Shown here one piece after another: positions 1 through 11,608 of a DNA stretch of 64,000 nucleotides. The stretch comes from Carex sylvatica (Eukaryota; Streptophyta; Magnoliopsida; Poales; Cyperaceae), in the NCBI GenBank assembly GCA_964058845.1, contig CAXKVR010000050.1, positions 1-64,000 of the forward strand, in the 5' to 3' direction. Under the pieces are notes generated by a model, which saw only the letters and a program-made list of their open reading frames with translations, ran no database searches and was not told the DNA's origin. Position 1 is the first letter of the stretch. Each line of letters begins with the position of its first letter. A program made the translations under genes and the position numbers.

Positions 1-323
1 CATACCAGTAATCATACTGGTCCCAACTCCCAATACATTCCCTGATACATCTCTATTACTCTTCCCACATAACCTTTGCCACAATTTCGCATCCTCCTTG
101 GCACAGTTTGCAACTTGCCATGGCTGCAGTTTCGTGCTTCTAAAAATCATCTCATTACGCTGCCGCGACAGTACTGTCATAAAATTAGTGATCCAATCAT
201 ACTTAGTTGTGCCCGAATTACAGCCAAAAGATCTCCTTGATGTCTCCCAAGTACCTTCCACAGTATCACCAAATTTCATGAGATTTGAACAATAATGCCA
301 AACTGTCTTTGCATTTCGACATT
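1..323 (-). pseudogene. LINE (non-LTR retrotransposon) ORF2 C-terminal remnant
   Basis: The minus strand reads open for over 100 codons from about 323 down to the window edge. It includes CRNAKTVWHYCSN followed about 45 residues later by RQRNEMIFR. This layout (Cys-rich patch with VWHY, then a W/RNE-IF segment) resembles the zf-RVT region at the end of plant LINE reverse transcriptases. The element runs off the left edge, so neither its 3' end nor its catalytic domain is visible. The family call rests on pattern memory. A degenerate host gene cannot be excluded. Confidence 0.5.
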
Positions 324-340
324 GAAAAGAAGAGATAACT

Positions 341-1341
341 TGCCGTTTCCATTACACCATCATCACACAATGGACCTCACAATTCAAGCCCCTTCTGATT
401 AAATTTCCACGAGTTAGCACCCTATCTCTTAGTAACAGTAGCGAAAAAATTTTAACTTTCGAAGGAGCCTGTTTTGGGAGAATAATCACAATACTATTTT
501 CGGGGTAAACGGGAGAATAGAAGATACGACTGGCAAGTAGCAAAATAGTAGAGATTGAAAAAGACAATAAGGGCATGTTTGGCGAATTCACATTCTCTCC
601 ATTACCAGATAAGAGAATGTTTTCAATTACTAGATCTGGATCATTCTTTTTAACTTGGCACGAATCTCAAAGTCCAATATTGTCCGAATTTCAAACCGGT
701 TGAGATTTAATCTCAAACCGTAAAGTGAGGGTAATTCTCTACGGGCCACAATTTTACGAAAATTATCTTACTAATCTCAAACTGCTTTCGGATGGCTCAT
801 TTTTTCCGAATAAGTTTCTATTTTTTTTTTTCATCCGTTCCCATCTTAGTTCAATTTTTTGGAGAAAAATATTCGTGAGCCCAGGCTAAATTTTTTTTTT
901 TCCCATTCTCATTCTTGTCTCTCCTCACGCGGACCTCTTTCTCTTTCTCTCCTTTTTTTTTCTTTTTCTCTCACACACTTAACTCCTTGTTCAAGGAGCT
1001 GCTCCCCAATTCCATTTCCAATTGTGGGCTCAAATGGCGAATCCAGACCAGCATCTTTTTTCTTTTTTCTTTTTTCTTTTTTCTTTTTTCTTTACAAATT
1101 ATATAGAAATTATTTGTAGAAATCAAATGTTCTGGATCCAGTTTTACATAATCACGTAATTATTGAAATTACAATTTTTTTTTACAAATTACATGCTTAT
1201 TTAATATTGATCCTCTATATATAGAATTTATTTGTACATAATTATTTGCACAAATCAAATTGTTCGTATCTGATTGTACATAATTATTGATCATGCATGT
1301 ATCGAAATTACAAATTACATAATTATTTGAGGAGGGATTCA
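341..1341. other. Gene-free AT-rich spacer with pyrimidine tract
   Basis: No gene is seen here. The stretch from about 870 to 1090 is a long C/T-rich tract on the plus strand (CTCTTT and TTTTTC runs), which creates spurious Ser/Phe-rich reading frames. The rest is AT-rich spacer without recognisable coding or RNA features. Confidence 0.6.
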
Positions 1342-1720
1342 ATTACACTATTTTATGGTGACACATCTTGAAAACATATTTTTATTAGTTATTTTTGAAA
1401 TTTTGAAATTTAAACAATCGATTCAAACCGTTCACCGTGATTTTCATATTAAATGTTCTTAGAGACCAAATTTTATATTTTTTGAAAATTTATTACTATT
1501 TATTTAGAAAATTATTTTTTTCAATGATCCAAAATTGCCTGAAAACAACAATTGTGTACACATCTTAATAAATACTAAAAAGTTTCAAAAAATGTAAATT
1601 TTGGTCTCCAAGCACATTTTAATAGAGAGATCATATTGAACGGTTGGAATTGACTATTTAAATTTTAAAATCACAAAAATAACTTATAAAAAATATAGTG
1701 TCAAGATGTGTCTAATAATA
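1342..1720. repeat. Hairpin MITE-like element, diverged
   Basis: The left end (GGTGACACATCTTGA near 1358) reappears in inverted form near 1700 (TCAAGATGTGTC). Inner blocks such as ACCAAATTTTATATTTTTTG and AAATTTTGGTCTCC are also inverted partners. The layout is like the element at 32545-32921: a GAGGAGGGAT start and paired AAACCGTTC / GAACGGTT boxes. The ends are too diverged to fix a target duplication. It is most likely a non-autonomous DNA transposon that folds back over its full length. Confidence 0.55.
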
Positions 1721-2748
1721 TTTTAGTATGATATTCATATTGAGTGGTTGAATTCAACTGTTTGAATTTTAAAAATAAAGATAAAAAATGTCAAGCATCA
1801 TAAGACATGAGAAATATAAGACATGTTAACCTTTCTTGTTGAAAAATGAACGTTAAAACTATTCAAATTAATGTAATTTTACAAACTTTTGATAACAATT
1901 ATTTAAAATAAAATTGAAATATTGAAACATCTCCATCCTAGCAATTAAAATTAGTTTCTAAACTACTTATGGAAAAGGTTCAGAAATTAAAATCTAAGTT
2001 AATTTTGAATTCCTTATTGTTACTTCTAATTTTCTTATGCGACCCCACAACTATATATTTTTTTTATTTATATATAGAAAAAAAAAGATTATATTTAACT
2101 ATTTTACTTTAACAATTAAATTTTTGTTTTAAATTATTGAAGTTTTTAAAGATACAATAAAGTAAAAAAAACATCAAATTATTTAAAGCCTTCTCATTTA
2201 ATTATTTATTAACTTCACAAATAATGCTCAAATGCTTTAAATAAAAAATAAGATAAATTTCACTGAAGATTACTAAATTTTATCACTCAAATTTAATTTG
2301 TTTATTTTTAGTCACTCAACTCTATTATATGTTTAATTTAAGTTATTATATATTTTTTTTCTTTAAATTATAACAGAATATACTCATTCCGTCCAAAATA
2401 ATAACATATGAGCATATTTTATTAGTATTTTAGACAAAAAAATTATAGAGTGACTTACAAATAAATAAATTAAATTTAAATAATTAATTGACAAATGATA
2501 AAATTTAAAATTTATTAAGTTTTAGTAAAATTTACCTTAAAAAATAAAAGAACTTCACGAATAATTTCAGAAACTCTAGCTAAACTTTAAATAAAATGTG
2601 TTCGTTTTAAGATCAGAATCCGAGATAACAGCCAAAAAGAAGTATTCAAACCTCCGTAATGAAAATGTTTGATTGCACAAATTGCCATAAACTCTTATCC
2701 TTAATGCATCTAAAATAAATTTTAATAGCTTAAAATCGACATAAAAAT
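1721..2748. other. AT-rich intergenic spacer, nothing recognised
   Basis: About 1 kb of very AT-rich DNA downstream of the TAF8-like gene. It presumably includes that gene's 3' untranslated region near 2700. No coding, RNA or clear repeat structure was identified. Confidence 0.5.
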
Positions 2749-3435
2749 TCAATCAACCGCCAAATCCCAATTCTTTCTCCTCCTCTTTCCCCTCGCAGAT
2801 ACCGAACCAAATTTAATTGTAAACCTAATTTTTTCTCTTTTCTCGAGCAAATTTAAACCTCGATCAAAACCAAAACCCAATCTTTTCTCGTTCTCCGAAC
2901 TGCCACTAACAACCTCTGCCACTATTGTATTATCTTCTTCTTTCACCTCCTTTTCCGGTGCTTCACACGAATCTGGAAAGCACGGTAACCACCTTGGCAC
3001 ATGCCCCATGGTCACCTTTTTCCCCATCAGTGCGAAACTCCTCGACGACGATGAGGAAGAACTCATTTTCCTTTCTTTCATAATGGATTTAGCAAAAGGA
3101 ATCTCATCCACTATTCGAACAAACGCCATTAACTCCTTTAGAACAACAGACTCTAGCAACGGTCTGGTCGGGTCTGACCCACCAGAGAACCCTCGGGTTG
3201 AGTAGAGCGTCTCGAGAGAGAGTACAAGATCGAGTAGGTTACAGTCGGTGCGGTTGTGAGAGGCGGCGGAGGCAGTGCAGAGGCGACCGATGGAGAGGAG
3301 GTACCGCACAGCGATGTTGGATAAAGCGCGGAGCGTGGAGGGTTGGGCGGAGGTGTACCCGACGGAGCGACAGATTTGCGCGACGGAGACGGTGGAGATG
3401 GCGGCGTAGAAGTCAGGGCCCGCTGGAGAGCCCAT
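2749..3435 (-). CDS. TAF8-like TFIID subunit (bromodomain-associated histone-fold protein)
   Basis: A single uninterrupted frame encodes 228 residues. Residues about 9-78 (AAISTVSVAQICRSVGY ... NLLDLVLSLETL) match the Bromo_TP histone fold of plant TAF8-like proteins: SVAQICRSVGY, a central helix ending in YLLSIG, and a D-C-N-L-L-D-L helix. A Ser-rich linker (125-133) leads to VPRWLPCFPD (146-155), the short proline-rich motif typical of TAF8 C-terminal regions. A basic tail (RGKRRRK, 215-221) could be a nuclear localisation signal. Known family role: a histone-fold partner (TAF10-type) in TFIID and the nuclear pre-initiation complex. At 228 aa it is shorter than the roughly 350-residue canonical TAF8, so it belongs with the intronless BTP/TAF8-like genes. 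The ATG at 3435 begins right before the histone fold, and a TATA-like box lies about 45 bases upstream. The rest of the window gives no clue to its regulation. Confidence 0.8.
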   Translation of the reverse strand: MGSPAGPDFYAAISTVSVAQICRSVGYTSAQPSTLRALSNIAVRYLLSIGRLCTASAASHNRTDCNLLDLVLSLETLYSTRGFSGGSDPTRPLLESVVLKELMAFVRIVDEIPFAKSIMKERKMSSSSSSSRSFALMGKKVTMGHVPRWLPCFPDSCEAPEKEVKEEDNTIVAEVVSGSSENEKRLGFGFDRGLNLLEKREKIRFTIKFGSVSARGKRRRKNWDLAVD

Positions 3436-3479
3436 TCATGGCGAGTTGTTTTCGGGTTCTGAGAAGGGTTTTGGACGGT

Positions 3480-3490
3480 TTATTTATAAG
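3480..3490 (-). promoter_or_regulatory. TATA-like box of the TAF8-like gene
   Basis: On the minus strand this reads CTTATAAATAAA, about 45-55 bases upstream of the ATG at 3435. That allows a short 5' leader and is plausible spacing for a plant core promoter. It is a single-motif observation. Confidence 0.4.
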
Positions 3491-4660
3491 AGGTATCGAT
3501 ATATGTGCAACCGTCGATAAATCGTCTCAGATCTATGAAATAGGATAGAAGGGGAGAAGCTGACAATGTGGGCCGTATGTCAGAAGGAGAGGCGTTTATT
3601 ATATAGGATAGAACTACTAGGAGGCATCGATTAGGACAGATGGGCCTGTGGGCTTTACCAACTGCTAATTTAGTTTGTTATGAGAGATTAAAATGATCAA
3701 ATACTTCATCGACTTCTCTTATTATTTCAGCACCCGATTTACATTTCAAAATTGCTAGCCTTTAAAATTGTCTTTATTACGTCCGTTTTATACCAATAAC
3801 AAGCTTTATTTCTATCAAATTCCATACATTCCCAATTTATTTTGCTCGGATTTGTACCGGATCAGATAGCAATATATTACGTGCGTGGAATACATCTTCG
3901 GGCTGTCAAGCAAGTAATAAGAAAATATTGAAAATGCCAACACGGGATAGCAAGTTGTACTCTCTTTTTTTTACCAAGAATTTTAAGAACTTGGCAATTG
4001 TAAGAATCTCATCCCCCCCACCATTGACCAAAATATAATAATTAAAATTTCAATCAGTGTTTTGACAATTGTAAGAATAAGGTTTTGAGCATGCAAACTG
4101 CGTTAGAAAACCAAGTCAAATTTGAACATTATTAGGGTAGCAACAGTAGCAGCTTTTGCTCTCACAACTCTTCATCATTTTTTTTAGCTTCTTTGCAAAC
4201 TTTCCTATACAAACAAGCTAGCAACATTTGCAGGCTAGACCCTCCTTTTCTTTGGTATTTACATCATCTCTTCCCAATCCCTATAGATGCCCTTTAACTT
4301 CATATCTCAATTCTCAAATTCACCCTCAAAAATTTATCAATTTTGAAATATTTCGAGGAACATAGCCACTGTGATGCTAGTTGCGTACCATAGGATTGCC
4401 ACTCAGCTACAGCTGGCATGGCATTTGTAAAATAAAGGATAGTGATATTCCTTGGTTTCCAAGAAACCAAATGGCACTGATTCCATCCAGAAAGCCAATT
4501 ATAATAGGATACTGAGAGATTAACGGGAGAACGAGCTGTAAAAACCAAAACCGTCCCTCCACATTTCCACAAACACCCGTGGCACTGCACAAGTAACAAA
4601 TACCATAACAAAAATGTATTTTAAACCTACAAAATTTCAAATTTAAAAGAGTACTTTAAG
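3491..4660. other. Intergenic region between TAF8-like gene and UPF3
   Basis: This stretch holds the upstream DNA of the TAF8-like gene and the far 3' flank of UPF3. Small open frames on the minus strand around 4300-4640 show no family signature and are not called. No RNA gene or clear mobile element was recognised. Confidence 0.5.
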
Positions 4661-4927
4661 TGTATACCCTGTTAAACAAGAAATATTGTTTACGTGTATT
4701 CCAGTAATTTATATGTATCCTCTAGAATATAATATATACCACTTATGCCTCACTGCTGAATTCAATTAAACCTAACCAAAATATTGTTTATGTGTATCCC
4801 CTTTTAAACAAGATATACTGTTTATGTGTATTGACTGTATTCCAGTAATTTACATGTATCATCTAGAATATAATATATACCACTTATGCCTCTCCTTCAG
4901 AATTCAAGTAAACCTAACCAAAATATT
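4661..4927. repeat. Two-copy tandem duplication, about 132-bp unit
   Basis: The block starting TGTATACCCTGTTAAACAAG at 4661 is repeated from about 4793 (TGTATCCCCTTTTAAACAAG). Both copies run through TCTAGAATATAATATATACC and end with AAACCTAACCAAAATAT. The copies differ by a small insertion (TTGACTG) and scattered substitutions. They lie downstream of the UPF3 stop codon, possibly in or just beyond its 3' untranslated region. Confidence 0.85.
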
Positions 4928-5190
4928 TACCCCTTTCCACCATCTATACAAAGATTAACAATGCAGGTGGTAGTTAGGAGATATTTTGAATACATGTGGG
5001 AAAAGGAGATATATAGGATGCATTTCAAGTTTCCTGAAGGTTACATGATTTCCTAGATTTTGGAGTGCAGGCATTCTATTTTACACTTCATAGTGTCCCA
5101 TGATATTAGAATCTTCAATGTGCACACAAGAAAAATTGCCATATGCTATAAACGTGTACCTTGATACGAACACTGATAAAAAAAACACAA

Positions 5191-8100
5191 TCACGATGCC
5201 GAGCCCGTTTTCTGAACCCAAACCTGCCTCTGCATACACAGTGCAATATGTTAGTCAATACCAATCAAACACGTCAGAAATAGCTAACAAGCATATAAAC
5301 AAAGGCCGACCTCATGGGCATTATAGCTTGAGGGCCCCCTCTTAGAATGCTTCCCTTCAGAGATACCCATTGCACTTTCTACTTCTTTCGGGACACGGGG
5401 TGGACCACGCCTGTTGCCATGCCTCTGTAAGCCTAAAAGGTCATATGAACAAGATAAATAACAGACTAAAATTCATCAAGTACCAACAAAAAGGTTTCAA
5501 ATAAAAAAAAATACCATTCTCCATTGAAGAAATATTGCCTCGACTACCACCATGGCCCCTCATCTCCTCCCTTCTCCCGCTAACTATCTCGGCTTTCCTC
5601 TCTCCATGACCTAATAAAAAAATCAAATTCAGTCAAGTACTCAATGTCCCATAAAAATTGACAGTTCGTTTCTTTAGTTTTGTAAATAATTTTGCTCACT
5701 TGAGAGTAGCTTATGTTACTAAGGTATTAGAACACATAATCAAACAAAGATGCAAACAGAAAATTTCCTGAGGTAAATTTGAACAAGTGAAAGCATATCT
5801 TACCAGGTGCATGATGCGAAAGGGAAGCTCTATCCACCGAGTCAGACATATTTTGCGACCTGTCAGAATAGCGTAGGGGGGCCCAGACCCCACGTTCAGG
5901 CCTCTCTCTGCTCCTATTAGACCTCTCTATTTTCTCCACTCCTGAAGTGTTTGTCATGCCATATCTGTCATCCATGGGGATCCTATCATCACTGTCAGAT
6001 CGAATGTGAGCCCCACGTGGTGAGCGCAGGTCCCTGTTACTGAGAATACCTCTTATGATTCTCCCACTGGGTTCATTCTTGGAGGTTTGGACTGGAGAGG
6101 ACTGTGTTGGTGCCATATTCTTTTGTGGAGCTGACATATCAGAGTCCTAAGAAAAAGTTCCCTTCTGTGAGCTCACAAAATAACGTGTGCTTTGACTTGT
6201 ATAGAGCTATACCAGCAAAACACCGATACAGTAACACATATCACTTCATTTTATTTTCTTCAAAGTAGCCAGAGAGCTAGCTCTTTTATTTATTAATTAA
6301 AAAAAAGCTAACAAGAGGCATTCAAAGACAATGAAGACAAATACATAACAAAATGTGTGTATTCAAATCAATGCATTGTTTTGAAAAGAAAAAAAAATCT
6401 GTAATATGTAAAGCACTGGATTAATCCTCGAATTGAAGAAACAAATAAGGTACCTGCAGAGCTTCTTTCCCCTTTGATTTCATAAGAATAATTTTGCCTT
6501 TTCCAGCTCCAACAGCCATAGATGACCCAACAATTGCACCACTTGATGTTGCTACAATAAAGAATTTACTGTCAGAGACATTTTCAAAGTCTTCTTTTGT
6601 TGTTATAAGTTTCTTACTATAAAAAATCAGAGACATTTCCAAAGTCTTCTTTTGTTGTTATAAGTTTCTTATTATAAAAAATCATAACTAGCATATCATC
6701 GCATTTGTGATTATAACACTAGGGTACAAGGCCGACCTAGAGGCTTGAGCAGCATACAAGAGAGTAGTTTTGATGACATACCATTGTCGTTACCAGGTGC
6801 ATCAGAAATTTTTGAAACTGAGATGTCCCTATTCGTTTGATCCTCTCTTCTAGAAGCTAAAATGTACATAGGTTTCTCTTTTGATCCTTCCTTTACAACG
6901 TACTGCAAGAGAAGACGAAAAAATTAATCTCTAGCTCAGAAAAATAAGCAATGATGCAAATTAACATTATGTTATCCACACTGTATATCAAATAACTCGT
7001 CTCTTGGGTAAGAGCCATAAAAAATCAACAAACAATTTACAAATACAGAAAAAAGAAAATTAAGTAAACAAAACATGAAGAACAAAAAAACAATTGGGGT
7101 TAATGTTAGAAAATAGAAACAGTAGCGAACAAACAAAAATCTATACTTGTGCACATTTCTATCGAATCACTAGTCCCTCAGGTAAGAAGAAAAACCCATA
7201 TAGATTAACTAAGTATGCATTACCACTTATTAGCCATATGAACAAAACAATTGCTCAATATGCTATAACAATCAACAAAAGAAATTTTTTTAATGAAGAC
7301 AAGCTACATACTGTAGAACCGGAAACTCTACGCCTGTCGGATCGTTTTGATGAAGCAATAGGGCTTGAAGAAATAATTGACCCCGACTTTCTGCCAGAAG
7401 ATGCTCTACCACTTCCAGTTGAGGATCTCTGAAAAACAAAATAAGAAAAAAAAAACAATTATGCCTGTACTATGCTTTAAACTCTCTGAACCACTAACAA
7501 ATCCAAGAAATTACCCTCATATGCATGCTACAAGGCAAGTATGAAAGAGGCACTTTAATTTTATTGCAAAAAATTATGACAGTATCTCTCTCTAAACCTT
7601 TAGAAGAAAAGGTGCTTAATACAGGGCATAAAAAAATTAAAACGCTTACAGGAGGTCCATTCTTAGCTGCTCTTCTCTGACGAATGAAAACCATAAGAGG
7701 TGTCACAATTGGTGACTCCTTTCCAGCAGCTACAAAAGAACCATTCAAAAATAAAAGGGGGATCAATAAATTGTCAACATAACTACTGTTTCAGTTATAC
7801 AAAAAAGAAGTTCAAATTATTTAATTTGACTGACCAGCTTTTTCAGCCTCCTTCCTTTCAAGCTGGATCTCTGCACTTGGAAGGTTCTCAACCGGCTTTG
7901 AAATTTGCTCAAGAAATTGCATATAATCTGGATCTGCTTAGTTTATTGTGTAGGAAAATAACAAGGACAGCAAATCAAATGTAAGCTGATAAAGGGGAGA
8001 AAATATGGAAAGATATTATGTTCAAGTGATTTCACACCTTTGTCAATGGTTCCCTCTCGTCCGTCCTTCTTGGACAAAGCTTTCGGTACGCGCTGCAAAG

Positions 8101-9737
8101 GTGCATACTCAACTACGGCCTTAAAATGAACACCTGAAAAAAAGTATTATGTACTCTTTTACAACAAATGATAGCAAGTAAAGAAGTACAGTAAAAGTTA
8201 AATTCTAATAGAAGTTCTATCACTTCTTGTATACATTGCAATAGGGAGGAGCAATTGGTTCATCTTGGTGTATGTAATAATCCTTGTCATACAAAAGTAT
8301 AGTAACATTTTTACAAATATATATCAATGAATAAAAAATAAGAATGAAAAGTTTTACCCTTCTCATTTACAAAAGAGCGCCCATTGAAGAACTCAGCAAA
8401 AATGACCACGTCTTCTGAACTCATAAAATTGAGATAAACTCGTGAAAATCTCTGATGCTTAGCACTGCACCAGATTTTCACTTTAGTTAATACACAAACA
8501 CCCGAGTGTACTGGAAAAAAAATTATAAGAGACCTATCTGATATTCAAAAGATATTAGAAGATTCCAAACACTATAATTTGTGCAGGTATGATGCACAAA
8601 TTATCTCACTTAATATAAAACCAAGTCAAATTACAGGAGAGAGAAGTAGTCTCCTCTAGCTACCATGTGAACTTAAGTCATCAATCTTTCTGTTTCTTGC
8701 CTTCAACCAGACAGTAAGGTTTTAAAGCCAAATCCTTAGGCCATGTTTGGTTGCTGCTTAAACTTAAAGGAGGATTAAATCCCATACTCCAAGCTAGGGT
8801 GACTTAAGTTATTCTTTTTTGGCTGGAACTTGTTACTTGAGTCATGGCTTAAACTATTGACTAATGAGGAGAGAAAAATCAGGAAATGAATGTCCATCTC
8901 TGACAGTGGAGTAAGCTAATCCGCCTGGAGAGGAGGATTAACTTACTCTGCCATAACTCGTTCTTACTCTTACCTGTTTTACTACTCGTTTGGCAACTCA
9001 AGTGTGGAATAAGTCCCACACTTACTTGACCAAACATGACCGAAGGTCAGAATATATACAGAGTCAAAAAAAAAAAAAAAAAATTGTCTTTTGGTAACCA
9101 CAAGCTTCTTCTTTTTTTCCCTTTTTTTGCTGGGGTAAGGTTAGGAACCAAATGGCTGACTTAAGTTTCATCCTCAAATTAACAATTGATAGGTGATAAG
9201 TTTCATCCTCAAATTAACAATTGATAGGTGATAAATACTAACTACTTCCTGGTGTTTAATTCTTTCATGGTAACTAATTGGGGTAATTGTTGTCATATCC
9301 ATCAAAAAATGGTAGCTGGTGTTTAATTCTTTGATGGTAACTAATTTGCTATATTACAAGGGCATGTGGCAGGCCCGAACCTAAATTTTGAAAATGAGTT
9401 GAATGAATCCCAGCGAAGAAAAATAAACCCTGCGTATTGGTTATCTAGTGTTCAAAAAATAGCATACAAGACAGAACAAAATTTATCCGAAATTTCTGAA
9501 ACAAACATAAGATGAATAAACCTATCTCTACTTACTTTCCCTACTCAAAACTAAAACAAAAGGTGAATTGAGATAGGGAGAGAAGGAGAGAGAGGACCTG
9601 CTCTTGCCCTGACGAAATTGAACCCAATCGTAGCGACCAGAGAACCGCGCATCGATCTGATCCATTATCGCTTGTTGAGGCAAGGATGGAGGCAAGTGCC
9701 TCAGCACCACTTTCGTTCGGTTGAGTGGATCTTTCAT
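5191..9737 (-). CDS. UPF3: UPF3, nonsense-mediated mRNA decay factor (12 exons)
   Basis: Twelve GT-AG exons join in frame: 9737-9598, 8464-8358, 8133-8038, 7933-7835, 7729-7650, 7428-7312, 6902-6782, 6551-6454, 6146-5804, 5610-5515, 5432-5311, 5229-5191. They give 485 residues, close to the roughly 480 of Arabidopsis UPF3. Residues about 1-170 form the Smg4/UPF3 RRM-like domain (MKDPLNRTKVVLRHLPPS, FFNGRSFVNEKG, VEYAPLQRVPK, ENLPSAEIQLERKEAE, PIVTPLMVFIRQ), which in the family binds UPF2. A Ser-rich linker follows, then RPERGVWAPLR (368-378), a conserved plant C-terminal motif, and the terminal QVWVQKTGSAS. The ATG at 9737 fits the family N-terminus; the ATG 63 bases upstream adds residues not seen in homologues. 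The last coding exon is only 39 bases long. UPF3 is a shuttling factor linking exon-junction complexes to UPF1/UPF2. No disruption is visible, so it is predicted functional. Confidence 0.93.
6572..6683. repeat. 55-bp tandem duplication in UPF3 intron 7
   Basis: TCAGAGACATTTTCAAAGTC and the following 35 bases are repeated at once from 6627 with only two visible substitutions. The pair sits in the intron just upstream of exon 8 (acceptor at 6552), so copy 1 lies close to the 3' splice site. The high identity suggests a recent duplication. Confidence 0.85.
8736..9050. mobile_element. MITE-like insertion in UPF3 intron 1
   Basis: The ends are inverted: TTAGGCCATGTTTGGT on the left, and on the right ACCAAACATGACCGAAGG, whose complement reads CCTTCGGTCATGTTTGGT. 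Subterminal GGATTAAATCCCA and TGGAATAAGTCCCACAC also pair. CATGTTTGGT termini are common in small hAT/PIF-type plant MITEs. I could not define a clean target duplication. It lies inside intron 1 (8465-9597) and is probably spliced out. Confidence 0.55.
9163..9235. repeat. 35-bp tandem duplication in UPF3 intron 1
   Basis: AAGTTTCATCCTCAAATTAA through GATAGGTGAT occurs twice in direct succession with essentially no differences. Slightly downstream, CTGGTGTTTAATTCTTT.ATGG also occurs twice (about 9250 and 9317). Confidence 0.85.
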
Positions 9738-11177
9738 TAGTCTTGGAATAAAAAACCTCGGAAGACCTAAAATCGGAACGAGGAAATTGAAGCTACGCAA
9801 TTAGGTCACTCCATGGGTTTGGCGATTTCAGGGCTAGGGTTTATGGAAATAATCAGGGTGAGGACTAGGGTTTCGTTCGTCGATTTGGGGGAAATCGGTG
9901 AAGAGAAACGGAGAAAGATATATTTGATGGGAAAATTTATTTGCTATATATGAGTTCAAAGAAAGAGACATAAATTTTGTTATATTTCTACGATCTCCAT
10001 TCGCAGTTCACTGGAAGCATCCATTTTCGAGTATATTATAGTTTTATGGTATTAGATTCTAGAATCTAGAAAATAATTATTCCTTTGTATCAAATTTTGA
10101 ATTTTGTTGAAATGATAAATGAATTCACTCAAATATTTCTACCTAAGTCGTGTTAGTCGTGGAGTTTGTGGTAAAATAACCGACTGGTGCATCATTCGTA
10201 TGGTTGGTTATACCGTAAACTAAACACGTATGTAAATAATCTTATTATTTATGGAAATTTATGTTAACCAAAATATCAATAAATCAATCTCATTTGGTGT
10301 TCCACAGTCTTATTCACATTTTTATTCTCTTTGCCGAAAAAGGTATTTTCTCATTCCTTATCTTAAGATTTCGTGGAAATTTAAAATTAAACAGGGCCAG
10401 ATTTTTTTTTTTTTTTTTAAATCTACAACGCATGTATTATGTCAAGTTTTGAAGCTAATTATTGCTTTATTCTCTATTTGTAATGATAATTTTAAGTGAT
10501 GTGCTTTTCTTTTTTGCACTTTTAGATGCTTTGATTAATATTTTTATGTTGTACAGTTTTAAATAAATAAATTCGTCTATCGTTTTGCACTGTATAATTA
10601 ATTCACTAATTTATCACTCACAATGTATGATCAATTCAATATTTCATATATGCATTTATTGATGTGATAATGCACGTTAAAACTTTTGAAAATCTGATAT
10701 GTACAATTATGTTAATTTGAATAGTGTTTAGTACCAAAATACTTAACAGAGTTTGATATTAATGTAACATCTTCTACAAAAATTTAATTTTAAAAAAATC
10801 ATTTTTTTTTAAATACATGTATTTGTTGAACATATATGTTCTAAATTTGTTCATAGATTTTCATAATTTGAGAATTAACAAATTGATATATTTATTTATG
10901 GAAATGTTCATTGCCGAACAAACTTAAAAACTAAAACTATCGTACTTAGCGAAGCGTAATTGAAAATATTATACGATGCACTTTTATTGTGTTCTCTTAT
11001 TACGATCCCATCGTATATATTTTGGTGGGATTTCCGTTTTATATATAGATGTAGAGGTATGAATTATCAACGGCTTCACAGCTTTCTGGTATTATTCTAC
11101 TAATATGAACGATAGATTAAGTGTGAACACTCCTATCAATGTGAACAGGGGCCTAATAAATGCAAACACTACTGCAA
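9738..11177. other. UPF3 upstream region and AT-rich spacer
   Basis: The first 200 bases (GGGTTTGGCGATTTCAGGGC and onward) are relatively GC-rich and should contain the UPF3 promoter and leader, read on the minus strand. Beyond about 9950 the DNA is AT-rich spacer with no gene, RNA or clear repeat recognised. Confidence 0.5.
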
Positions 11178-11187
11178 GTAGAAATAG

Positions 11188-11366
11188 AGTGCGTATCCTC
11201 TGAGATATCTCAACTTTTGCGTGACCGACGTGTCCGGTGCCTATTCGGGGGTGATGTGGGGGGTCAGCATTTTGTGTGCTTTGAGTCTCGTGCAGAACGT
11301 CTTTAAACGGTTGGGATTTTCCATAAAATCACGCAAAATTTGAGATATCTCAGAGGATACGAATTC
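11188..11366. mobile_element. MITE with GAATTCGTATCC-type ends, 10-bp TSD
   Basis: The inverted termini are long: GCGTATCCTCTGAGATATCT at 11191 and AGATATCTCAGAGGATACG ending at 11361, extended inward by TTTTGCGTGA / TCACGCAAAA. The element is flanked by a perfect 10-bp direct repeat, GTAGAAATAG (11178-11187 and 11367-11376). A 9-10 bp target duplication with long TIRs indicates a Mutator-type non-autonomous element. The internal 100 bases are GC-richer than the surroundings and carry no frame. Confidence 0.8.
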
Positions 11367-11390
11367 GTAGAAATAGGCAACAATAATGTG

Positions 11391-11608
11391 GAGTCCACAT
11401 CGTCTGCATTAACTCAAAAGAGCATTTTTGAGTTAATTGATATCGACCGTCCGATTGTAAACGGAGCCCATCCGATCTCTGCCTAAAACATAGGGTGTCT
11501 TTAATATTAGTGTAGATTTAACTTACACTACTCTTAAAGCTTATTGGACAGTCCAGATGTATTAACTTAAAAGATTCCTTTTTAAGGTAATGCAGAGGAT
11601 ACGAATTC
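11391..11608. mobile_element. MITE, second GAATTCGTATCC-family member
   Basis: The left end is GAGTCCACATCGTCTGCATT. The right end complement is GAATTCGTATCCTCTGCATT. The flanks AATAATGTG and AATAAATGTG form an imperfect 9-10 bp target duplication. It lies only 24 bases from the preceding element of the same end type. The interior has paired TTAACTCAAAA/TTTTTGAGTTAA segments. Confidence 0.7.

Noticed and set aside
859..1119. Two overlapping Ser/Phe-rich plus-strand frames
   Set aside because: They are produced by a long CT/T-rich tract, with no domain and no codon structure.
3008..3548. Plus-strand frames across the TAF8-like gene
   Set aside because: They are the opposite strand of a well-supported histone-fold gene.
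4300..4640. Minus-strand frames downstream of UPF3, considered as its last exon
   Set aside because: The conserved UPF3 tail (QVWVQK...) was found at 5191-5229 with proper splice signals, and these frames have no UPF3 similarity.
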